Shown: in pieces, positions 31,827 to 39,461 of the stretch
Layout of the letters: every line of letters begins with the position of its first letter
Numbering within the stretch: the stretch's first letter is position 1
The notes under the pieces: model-generated
The model's database searches: none
Seen by the model: only the letters and a program-made list of their open reading frames with translations
What the model was told of the DNA's origin: nothing
Program-made: the position numbers and the translations under genes
Origin: CAVQGF01 sp045807945
GTDB taxonomy: Bacteria; Acidobacteriota; Terriglobia; Terriglobales; Acidobacteriaceae
Reading direction: 5' to 3'
Length of the DNA: 61,247 bases
NCBI GenBank assembly: GCA_045807945.1
Contig: JBJMGI010000110.1
Location: 1 to 61,247, forward strand

Positions 31827-33320
31827 GGCGAGGTCGCGATCCGCGGTCTCTGACAATAGCGCCAGCTTTGCGGCCAGCTCTGGCGTGAGTGAACCCGGCT
31901 GATAACGCCACCCCCAATTGCCATCGAGTTTGCTGGGAATGTTCATCCGGGCTTCACTGCCCAGGTTGAGCACGTCTTGCATGGGAACAATGCAGAGATC
32001 AGCGACGGAATCGTTGGCAGCGCGGACGAATGCCCATGCAACATCGTTATCAACGTTCCCGAGATAAGCGCGCACGGCAGATTTTTCGGCTTCGCTCGCC
32101 TGCTTCTTCCACCAGCCGAGAGTCGTGTCATTGTCATGGGTGCCGGTGTACACGATGCTGTTGCGCTGGTGTCGGTGCGGCAGATACATGTGCGCGCCCT
32201 TGTCGCCGAATCCGAATTGCAACACGTTCATGCCGGGGACGCGCAGGCGATCGCGCAGCGCGATCACTTCGGGGGTGATCATGCCAAGGTCTTCGGCGAT
32301 GAACGGCAATTCTCCTAATGCGGTGCGCAGAGCGTGGAATAGCTCGGCGCCGGGACCTTTCACCCAGCGCCCGTTGATCGCGGTGGGCTCGGCGGCGGGA
32401 ATCTCCCAGTAGGCTTCGAATCCGCGGAAGTGGTCGATGCGAATGATGTCGCAATGATTCAGCGCCTGGCGCATGCGCTTGATCCACCAATCGTAGCCGG
32501 TGTTCTTCAGCGCCTCCCAGTTGTAGAGCGGATTGCCCCAACGCTGGCCGGTCTCACTGAAAGCGTCAGGCGGCACGCCGGAGACCAGGGTGGGGCTGAG
32601 GTCGGGGTTTAAGTAGTAGAGGTGCGGATGCGTCCACACGTCGGCGCTGTCGTAGCTGACGAAGATGGCGATGTCGCCGACGATCTTGATGCCGCGCTGC
32701 GCGGTAGCCGCCCGGATCGCGTGCCACTGCTCAGCAAAGAAAAACTGGATGATGCGATGGAGCTGCAACTCTTTTGCGAGCTCGTCATGCGCTTTCTTGA
32801 TCGCATCAGGCTGGCGTGCAGCGAGCTCGCGCGGCCACGTATTCCAAGTCGCACCGTCGAAGCGCTCACGCAAGCAAGCGAAGAGCACGAAGTCCTCGAG
32901 CCACCAGTCGTTCTCGCTGCAGAAGCGTTCGAAGCGATCGCGCGGCGAACCATGCGCGTCGCTGAGAAATTTTTCTGCGGCCGAATGCAGCAGTGGCATT
33001 TTGCTGGCGCGCACTTCGTCATAATTAATGCGCTCGATTGTTGCCGGGAGCTCGTTCAGGCGCGCCGGCTCAAGCCATCCGCGTTCAGCGAGGCGGTCGA
33101 GGCTGATGAGCAACTCGTTTCCGGCGAAGGCTGACGTGCCCGAATAAGGCGAATTGCCATACCCGAGTGAGCACAGCGGTAGCACCTGCCAGAGATGTTG
33201 TTTCGAGCGTGCGAGAAAATCTATGAATTCGTGTGCAGCCGGACCAAGATCGCCGATCCCGCCGCGCGAGGGAAACGATGTGGGATGCAGCAGGATGCCA
33301 GAGGCGCGGTCGAAGGGCAT
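31773..33320 (-). CDS. malQ: 4-alpha-glucanotransferase (amylomaltase)
   Basis: A 515-residue GH77 enzyme of standard length. It moves alpha-1,4-glucan segments between maltooligosaccharides. Key signatures are SGILLHPTSFPSRGGIGDLG, WQVLPLCSLGYGNSPYSG, IRIDHFRGFEAYWEIP (nucleophile Asp), FIAEDLGMITPE (acid Glu) and TGTHDNDTTLGWW (third carboxylate). Substrates are shared with TreY, whose gene converges and overlaps its 3' end. It is the last gene of a long minus-strand run; 69 bases separate it from the CPXCG gene. Confidence 0.97.
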   Translation of the reverse strand: MPFDRASGILLHPTSFPSRGGIGDLGPAAHEFIDFLARSKQHLWQVLPLCSLGYGNSPYSGTSAFAGNELLISLDRLAERGWLEPARLNELPATIERINYDEVRASKMPLLHSAAEKFLSDAHGSPRDRFERFCSENDWWLEDFVLFACLRERFDGATWNTWPRELAARQPDAIKKAHDELAKELQLHRIIQFFFAEQWHAIRAATAQRGIKIVGDIAIFVSYDSADVWTHPHLYYLNPDLSPTLVSGVPPDAFSETGQRWGNPLYNWEALKNTGYDWWIKRMRQALNHCDIIRIDHFRGFEAYWEIPAAEPTAINGRWVKGPGAELFHALRTALGELPFIAEDLGMITPEVIALRDRLRVPGMNVLQFGFGDKGAHMYLPHRHQRNSIVYTGTHDNDTTLGWWKKQASEAEKSAVRAYLGNVDNDVAWAFVRAANDSVADLCIVPMQDVLNLGSEARMNIPSKLDGNWGWRYQPGSLTPELAAKLALLSETADRDLASPAQQQSNGEAGEDFAA

Positions 33321-33357
33321 GCGTTACATACTACATTTTGATGGTTGATTTTTGATT

Positions 33358-33379
33358 GCGCAGCCGAGGCCGGCTGTGC
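33358..33379. repeat. Stem-loop repeat, copy 3 of 3
   Basis: GCGCAGCCG (33358-33366), loop AGGC, CGGCTGTGC (33371-33379), then CACACA. One G-T pair in the stem. It lies ten bases beyond the stop of the CPXCG gene (minus) and before malQ. Confidence 0.78.
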
Positions 33380-33389
33380 CACACAATTG

Positions 33390-33578
33390 CTAGCTCTCTA
33401 GCGCGGCCGTCACCACGTAGTCTTCGATCTCGCGGTCGAAGGTGATCTTCAGCAGGTTGGGCTTGCAGCAGACGTGGCAATCTTCCACGTACTGCTGCGC
33501 GGGGCCGCCACCGTCGTCGATGGTGATGTCGTTCCACTCACCGCAACCAGCGCACTGATAGCCCGCCTCACCCGCCAC
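33390..33578 (-). CDS. CPXCG-type cysteine-rich zinc-ribbon protein
   Basis: A 62-residue protein with paired cysteines CAGC (about residue 9) and CHVCC (about 34), in the pattern YQCAGCGEWNDITID followed by YVEDCHVCCKPNLLKITFD. This fits the small CPXCG family, likely a zinc ribbon, of unknown role. It starts with GTG at 33578 that shares one base with the stop of the foldase gene (TAGTG), which suggests re-initiation and linked expression. Confidence 0.9.
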   Translation of the reverse strand: MAGEAGYQCAGCGEWNDITIDDGGGPAQQYVEDCHVCCKPNLLKITFDREIEDYVVTAALES

Positions 33579-35551
33579 TAGAGACCGCCGGCAGTCGCCC
33601 TTTTGCCAAGCGCGTCGATCTGGGCTTGGTTCTTTTTGATTTTGCCGTTCTTTTCCATTTGCTGGACGAGATTGGCGCTGAATAGCGCGAACATCTCTTG
33701 CCGTTTGCGCTGCAGCATCTGGTCGCGGGTGATGTCCTTCTTTTTTGCGTAATCGTCAGCTGAAGGCTCCTGGCGTTCGGTCACGCCGTAGACCACTCCC
33801 TTGTTCTGCAACGGGAGCGGCGCGCTGACGTCGCCGACCTTCATGTCGAATGCTTCGGGCGCCTGCTGCATCGAGCCGATATCAGGCACCTGACCTTTGG
33901 CGTCCACGAATTCGCTCGTCTTGACGGTGGCGCCGAGTTCCTTCGCGACTTTTGCCAGATCGTGGCTAGCGCGAGCGCGGTCCGAGAGTTCCTGCATGCG
34001 GCTGCCGAGCATTTTGCGTGCGTTTTCTGCCTTGAGATCAGACTCGGCTTTGGCGCGGAATTTTTCGAACTGTGGAGGCGCAGGCGGCTGCACATCCGTT
34101 ACCTGAAATACTGCGACGCCATTCTGAACTGGAACGGCTACTGGCGGGGACTTGGGAGCGGAGTTAAAAACGGCCTGCATGAATCCGGGCGAATAATTAA
34201 CTCCGGGAATCGAATCGGTTGGACTGAAGAAATCGCTATGGAAGACCTGAGCGCCTTCCGCAGCTGCTGCCTTTTCCACACTCGAGCTGCGGGCCTGGTT
34301 CTGCAACTTGTTTGCGGCGTCTTCGAGGGCGCGCTGCTTCTTTTGGTTTTCGAGGGTCGCCTGGATCTGCGCCTTCACCTCGGGAAGCGGCTTCTCGTGC
34401 GCATCCTGCTTATCGTCTACGCGGATGATGTGGTATCCGTATTCAGATTTCACCAGGTCACTTGTTTGCCCCTTTGGCAGGCTGAATGCGACCTTCTCGA
34501 ATTCAGGAACGGTCTGGCCCTTCTGGAGCCAGCCCAGCGAGCCGCCCTTCGCGGCGCTGCCGCCTGCGGGACCAGCGTTGTCCTCGGAATTCTTCTTCGC
34601 CAATTCGGCAAAGTTTCCGCCGGACTGTAGCTGCTTCAACACGCCTTCAGCTTTCGCCTTAGCGGGAGCATCCAGCTTCGGATCGGGCTTCCCATCCGGC
34701 CCAATAGTCTTCAACAGGATATGGCTGACGCTCACCTGTTCAGGGACAAAGAAGTCATCGCGGTGCGAGTGATAGTAGTCCTCGATATCTCCTTCCTTGA
34801 TCTGCGCGCCAGCGATTTTGTCGGCGGGCAGCACGGCGTAGGTGATCTTGCGCTTTTCCGAGTTGCCGGCCTGGTAGACGCCCTTGTGCGATTCGAAGTA
34901 CGCCTTCACCTCAGGCTCGGTGACTTTCACCTTCGACTGCACGTCTTCCAGCGTGAGCACCGCGTACTGGAGCTTTACCTTTACGTTCTGCTCTTCGAAG
35001 GCCTGTTTCACTTCGGCGTCGGTGACCGTAGCGCCCTGCTCGATCATGCTGCGCAGCTTGCCGGTGAGCAGAACGGTGCGCACCATGGTTTCAAACTGCG
35101 GCTTCGACATGCGGAAATTGTCGGCTATGAACTGGTCGTATTTGTCGTCGCCGACGAATTGGCCATTGGGGAAAAGTTCCTGACCAAGCTGGCCGTGCTT
35201 CAAGATATCGACAACTTCCTGATCCGTGACTTTGAGGCCCATTCGGTGGGCTTCTGAGAGCACAGCTTTGTCGGCGATAACGCTGTTCAACACCTGCGGC
35301 ATCAAGAGCGGGATCAATTGCGCGGGATAGCCCTGGCTTTGCGCAACCTGGGTGGCGCGCTGCTGCACTTCTTCTTGCGTGACATCCTGATCGCCGACTT
35401 TCGCCAGAACTCCGGGAGTGGTCGGATTCCCCAGCAGCGACTGGTTAAGATTGGGAACGAGCGACACGACCATCAACAAGCAGAAGGCGATGAGGATGGC
35501 GCCGAGCACAAAACGCTTCATCGGCGTCGGGGTTTGCAGAAAACGGATCAT
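33578..35551 (-). CDS. SurA/PpiD-type peptidylprolyl isomerase
   Basis: A 657-residue membrane-tethered foldase. An N-terminal anchor (FVLGAILIAFCLLMVVSLV, residues 14-32) is followed by a SurA_N-like region (about 45-200) and a parvulin rotamase domain (about 270-385: VSVSHILLKTIGPDG, GGSLGWLQKGQTVPEFEKVA, LVKSEYGYHIIRVDD). A second, divergent parvulin-like region may lie after residue 430. The layout corresponds to PpiD, which assists folding of proteins leaving the Sec translocon. The gene follows a glycosyltransferase gene by 86 bases and is coupled to the CPXCG gene. Confidence 0.95.
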   Translation of the reverse strand: MIRFLQTPTPMKRFVLGAILIAFCLLMVVSLVPNLNQSLLGNPTTPGVLAKVGDQDVTQEEVQQRATQVAQSQGYPAQLIPLLMPQVLNSVIADKAVLSEAHRMGLKVTDQEVVDILKHGQLGQELFPNGQFVGDDKYDQFIADNFRMSKPQFETMVRTVLLTGKLRSMIEQGATVTDAEVKQAFEEQNVKVKLQYAVLTLEDVQSKVKVTEPEVKAYFESHKGVYQAGNSEKRKITYAVLPADKIAGAQIKEGDIEDYYHSHRDDFFVPEQVSVSHILLKTIGPDGKPDPKLDAPAKAKAEGVLKQLQSGGNFAELAKKNSEDNAGPAGGSAAKGGSLGWLQKGQTVPEFEKVAFSLPKGQTSDLVKSEYGYHIIRVDDKQDAHEKPLPEVKAQIQATLENQKKQRALEDAANKLQNQARSSSVEKAAAAEGAQVFHSDFFSPTDSIPGVNYSPGFMQAVFNSAPKSPPVAVPVQNGVAVFQVTDVQPPAPPQFEKFRAKAESDLKAENARKMLGSRMQELSDRARASHDLAKVAKELGATVKTSEFVDAKGQVPDIGSMQQAPEAFDMKVGDVSAPLPLQNKGVVYGVTERQEPSADDYAKKKDITRDQMLQRKRQEMFALFSANLVQQMEKNGKIKKNQAQIDALGKRATAGGL

Positions 35552-35637
35552 TCAGAGGGCTCCGGTGGGTGATGCTGAAACGTTAATTATAAAGCAGCAG
35601 GTGGACAGGATGCGCCAAGCGGAGCGCCGAGCAGCTC

Positions 35638-36360
35638 TCAGCCGAAGATGCTGTACTTGAAAAGGAAGTAAAGGGCGGCAACGCCGTCCTTCCACGTGAT
35701 CTTCTTCCCTTCCTCGTAGGTTCGGCCGTGGTAAGAGATGGGCACTTCGTAGATGCGGCACTTCTCTCGTGCTGCTTTGATGGTCACCTCAGGCTCGAAG
35801 CCGAAGCGGTCCGACGTGAGCTTAATCTTCTGGATGATCTCGCGGCGAAAAAGCTTGTAGCCGACTTCCATGTCGCTGAGATTCAGATTCGTGAGCAGGT
35901 TCGAAAGGAACGTGAGGAACTTGTTTATCTGGAAATGCCAGAAGTAGAGGACGCGGTGCTGTCCGCCATGAAAGCGATTACCGAAGACGACATCGGCGCG
36001 GCCGGCAAGAATGGGAGCGAGCAGAATGGGGTAATCCTGGGGATCGTATTCCAGGTCGGCATCTTGCACGAGCACGAGGTCGCCGGTGACCTTCGCAAGC
36101 CCGGTCCGGATGGCGTATCCCTTGCCGCGATTTTTATCATGCAGCAGCACGCGGACGCGTCCAGCATTGGTGGTCTCGATCCCAGGCAAAAGCTCGCGCG
36201 TTCCGTCGCTCGAGTAGTCATCAACAATGATGATCTCTTTTTCGAGCGGAATACTTACGGCAGATACGGTCGCGACCACGTTCTCGATGGTGTTCCGTTC
36301 ATTGAAGACGGGGATGATGATCGAAATCTTCTTCGGCGAGGTGTAGGTTGTGGGCGTCAA
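35638..36360 (-). CDS. Family 2 glycosyltransferase (polyprenol-phosphate sugar type)
   Basis: A 240-residue GT2 enzyme: ISIIIPVFNERNTIENVVAT, IIIVDDYSSDGTRE, DADLEYDPQDYP (DxD-like), and FGFEPEVTIKAARE. It resembles dolichyl/undecaprenyl-phosphate mannose or glucose synthases, without a C-terminal membrane domain, and would make a lipid-linked sugar donor. The start is TTG 36360, overlapping the stop of the upstream membrane glycosyltransferase (TTGA). The two upstream membrane enzymes could use the product, a plausible pathway. Confidence 0.93.
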   Translation of the reverse strand: MTPTTYTSPKKISIIIPVFNERNTIENVVATVSAVSIPLEKEIIIVDDYSSDGTRELLPGIETTNAGRVRVLLHDKNRGKGYAIRTGLAKVTGDLVLVQDADLEYDPQDYPILLAPILAGRADVVFGNRFHGGQHRVLYFWHFQINKFLTFLSNLLTNLNLSDMEVGYKLFRREIIQKIKLTSDRFGFEPEVTIKAAREKCRIYEVPISYHGRTYEEGKKITWKDGVAALYFLFKYSIFG

Positions 36361-37628
36361 GATGTCGGTTTGCGTCTACTTTCCAAAGCTTCCGCGATTG
36401 GGTACAGCGCGAGCAACACCATCAGGGGCTCGATGGGGTGGCGATAGCGCTCGTGCGGGAACGTCAGATAGTAAATCACGGGATAGACGAGAAGCGAAAC
36501 TGCAAAAATGAAGCGGCCGCGAATGCGGCGGCGCAGCACCAAGACGAGTCCTACGAAACTCAGCGCTGAGGAGGAGAAGAAAGCGGCTTCCGAAGCATCG
36601 CGGACCTGAAAGCCGCCCCACAACTCGCTGCGCGGAATGCCTGCCCAAAACAAGAGGACGCGCTTGGCGGTGAGCTGAGCGAAGTGCGCTGGGTTCTCGC
36701 TTATCCATTGCAAGGCTTCGTGTTTGCGCTCCGTGACATACGCCACTTCCCCGATGCGCTGATAGCGCTCGAACTCGACCGGGTCCTGCGTGGGGTGAAG
36801 CCAGAACATCCAGGTGCCCTCCGCGCCGGGACCGTTGCCCATGCGGAACTCAGCACCGAAATTTCCGCGGATGAAGACTGGCTTGCCGAAGACGTGATAG
36901 TTGCGCAGCATCCAAGGCGCGTTGATGGCGGCAAACAGTAGGGCTGCAATGGCTGCGTGGCGAATTGCTACCGTGCGCGCCGGCTGCCGCAACAGCCACC
37001 ATATTCCGAAGAACGGCAGCAATGAAAGCAGCGCTGGGCTGGAGAGCGCAATGGCTCCCCACAATGCCGCGAAGGCGAGCCAGTTTGACAGGCGCGCATC
37101 ACGCTCCTGCCGGAGCATCAGCAGGACAACTGCGCTCAGCAGGTACGCGGAGAGGCTGGTCTCCCATGCGAAGCGTATAGCCCAGAACATCTGTGACGGT
37201 ACCAGCGCCCAAACCCACGCAGCCCAGAGTGGGAGGCGCGACTTCTGTCCGAACACTTCCCGGCCGATGTAATAAATGGTCGCGCAAGTGAGCGCCGAGA
37301 AGAGGCTGTTCACTGTGAGCGCCACCCATGCGGACGGGTTCGAGTAAATGCCGAAAACCTTGAAGACGCCGGCCAGGAAGTAAGGATAGGCGGGCGCGAT
37401 CCAGGCGGTAGGGCCGGTGATGCCGTGAAACGGATTGCTGAAGCCCTGCCCGAGTGCGATGGCGCGGGCGATGCGTCCGGTCTCCCATCCGAAGCCAAAG
37501 TGATCGTTGCGAGGCGAGAAGCGGTAGGTGTGGGCTAAGGTCATCACGGCGACACGCGCGGCGAAGCCGATGAGCACGATCATCCAGACGCGCTTCTTCT
37601 CTGCTGTTGCCGCCGCAGTATCGGTCAT
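36357..37628 (-). CDS. GT39-like membrane glycosyltransferase
   Basis: A 423-residue protein with about ten membrane helices. ATG 37628 is chosen because it overlaps the stop of the upstream gene (ATGA) and avoids a basic, repeat-like extension. It has the GT-C layout: DHFGFGWETGRIARAIALGQ, then GFSNPFHGITGPTAWIAPAY, and later RYRHPIEPLMVLLAL. The substrate cannot be told. The next gene encodes a GT2 enzyme able to supply a polyprenol-phosphate sugar. Confidence 0.87.
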   Translation of the reverse strand: MTDTAAATAEKKRVWMIVLIGFAARVAVMTLAHTYRFSPRNDHFGFGWETGRIARAIALGQGFSNPFHGITGPTAWIAPAYPYFLAGVFKVFGIYSNPSAWVALTVNSLFSALTCATIYYIGREVFGQKSRLPLWAAWVWALVPSQMFWAIRFAWETSLSAYLLSAVVLLMLRQERDARLSNWLAFAALWGAIALSSPALLSLLPFFGIWWLLRQPARTVAIRHAAIAALLFAAINAPWMLRNYHVFGKPVFIRGNFGAEFRMGNGPGAEGTWMFWLHPTQDPVEFERYQRIGEVAYVTERKHEALQWISENPAHFAQLTAKRVLLFWAGIPRSELWGGFQVRDASEAAFFSSSALSFVGLVLVLRRRIRGRFIFAVSLLVYPVIYYLTFPHERYRHPIEPLMVLLALYPIAEALESRRKPTS

Positions 37629-39289
37629 TGCGGGCGGGGCTCCGGCACGTCGAAGACGTAAAGGGTGTGATCGAGGATGGCTTTCGGTTTGTACTGCAAA
37701 AGCCATTTGTAGGAGTTCACGTCTGTGAGGAACTGCCCGGATAAGTGGGAAACGCTCACCACAACTGTGCCGCTGGGATGATCGAAGGGGCGTAGCTCAA
37801 CGAAGCGGACGCCGTAGACCGCAGGGTCAATGCTGCCGAAGTACGCGAGATGGATGGTCTCGTTAGGATGCGCGTCCTGATATTTTTTCAGCGCGATGAG
37901 TCCTTGCCCCCAATCGGTGTTGCTGTCCGTGAGCAGACGATAGCTCTTGGTCTGATCGACGACCGGCGTGAAATAGGAGAGGTAGTCGGGAGCGAAGCGC
38001 AGGCAATCGGCCGCGTTCGCAACCAGGAATGCGAGCAAAACGATGCGCGCCCAGGGAATGCTAGAGAGCGACTGCCATGCGGCAGCCGCCAGCAGCAATG
38101 CAAATGGATACAGCGGCAGGATGTGACGGTCGCCGATCTGAATCCGCGAGAAGATGGCCATGAGAAAAAACACTGCGGGGATGGCGACGAGGAATGGCCA
38201 GCCCTCAGGCGCGCGCACGCGCTTTCGAATAACCGCGAGCAGCCCGGCTAGAGCGAGGACTAAAACGGTGAGCGGCCATTTCAGGGCTATCACGTAAAAG
38301 TAATAAGACTTCCATCCGCCCGTACGCGACACTTCACCTAACAGCATGCTCTCGTGCCCGGCGAGGTCGTGGCGGAAAACCTTGTACATGCCATCGATGT
38401 ATTCGCCGCCGGGAATAAGAACTTTCCCCGGCATCGAAAAATTCACCGGCAGCACAAAATCGGCCTCGCGATTCTTCATGTGGATAGTGAGGTTGTGGTC
38501 TTTGATCCAGGCGGTGGAGACGTGGAAGAAGTATCCGGCCCACACCACGCACCAGGCGAACGCGCCGATAGCGAGAGCGTGTTTCCAATGCCAGCCGCGC
38601 GAGTGCTTCTGACCGTCAGCTGTTTTCAGCGTCACTAAATACAGCGCGACGAGGAACAGCGGCGGCGCGTAGAACTTGGCCATCAGCATGAGGCCGAGCG
38701 CAACGGCGAGAAGCGCCGTTTGTTTCCTGTCCGGATTTTTGCGCCAGCGCGCCAGTTGGAAGACGGCCAGGAATATTGTGAGCGCGGCTGAGCCATCCAT
38801 GGTCGCAAGGGAAAAATGGGCGATCAGCGAGGGGCTGAACGCGAACAGGGCGAGAGCGAAATTGGCCGCGCCTTCGGAGAGCCACTCGCGGGCTGCAAAC
38901 CAAACCGCAATTCCTAAAAAGATCCCGAGCAACAGGACCGGAGGACGCGTCCACCATACGAGCGAAGGATCATTAATGAAAAGGCGCTCGTGAATATTAT
39001 CCACTTTCGTATCGGTGAAGGCAGCGAGCGGCGCGGTGAAGATCAAGCGCGCGAGGGGCGGCTGATCGTTGAGCATGACGAAGCGGCCGTGTCGCCACAT
39101 GGCCAACCCAGCGGCAATGTGGCCGGGCTCGTCAATCGTGAACGACTGCGTGCCGATGAACCAAAAGCATTGCGCGGCGTAGATCATGAGGAGAGCGGTG
39201 GGAATGAGCCAAGGCCGGCGGGAACTCCGCGGCGGAGGCACAGCAGCGACGTCGGGCTGCGTCACAGTTTCGCTCAGGGGCACGGCCAC
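37625..39289 (-). CDS. GT39/ArnT-like membrane glycosyltransferase
   Basis: A 554-residue membrane protein with an N-terminal soluble tail and some ten helices. The conserved acidic loop FTIDEPGHIAAG (about residue 50) is the PMT/ArnT-type catalytic motif; DQPPLARLIFTAPLAAF follows. The C-terminal domain is soluble (YFGSIDPAVYGVRFVEL). It likely uses a polyprenol-phosphate sugar to modify a periplasmic acceptor. First gene of a coupled trio with 36357 and 35638, divergent from sucA. Confidence 0.89.
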   Translation of the reverse strand: MAVPLSETVTQPDVAAVPPPRSSRRPWLIPTALLMIYAAQCFWFIGTQSFTIDEPGHIAAGLAMWRHGRFVMLNDQPPLARLIFTAPLAAFTDTKVDNIHERLFINDPSLVWWTRPPVLLLGIFLGIAVWFAAREWLSEGAANFALALFAFSPSLIAHFSLATMDGSAALTIFLAVFQLARWRKNPDRKQTALLAVALGLMLMAKFYAPPLFLVALYLVTLKTADGQKHSRGWHWKHALAIGAFAWCVVWAGYFFHVSTAWIKDHNLTIHMKNREADFVLPVNFSMPGKVLIPGGEYIDGMYKVFRHDLAGHESMLLGEVSRTGGWKSYYFYVIALKWPLTVLVLALAGLLAVIRKRVRAPEGWPFLVAIPAVFFLMAIFSRIQIGDRHILPLYPFALLLAAAAWQSLSSIPWARIVLLAFLVANAADCLRFAPDYLSYFTPVVDQTKSYRLLTDSNTDWGQGLIALKKYQDAHPNETIHLAYFGSIDPAVYGVRFVELRPFDHPSGTVVVSVSHLSGQFLTDVNSYKWLLQYKPKAILDHTLYVFDVPEPRPQ

Positions 39290-39461
39290 AGTTTACAGGG
39301 TGGTGGAAGCGTGTTTCTGCTCCTGATGTTGCAGGGCCTACTGCTCGGACGGGCCAGAATCGGAACGGCCACTGCGCTCGTCTAATGAGGAGGAGTTCAA
39401 AAGCCACCAACGTCAGGTATCATTAACGTTTTGACCAACTCAAAAGGACTAATCCAAGTTC

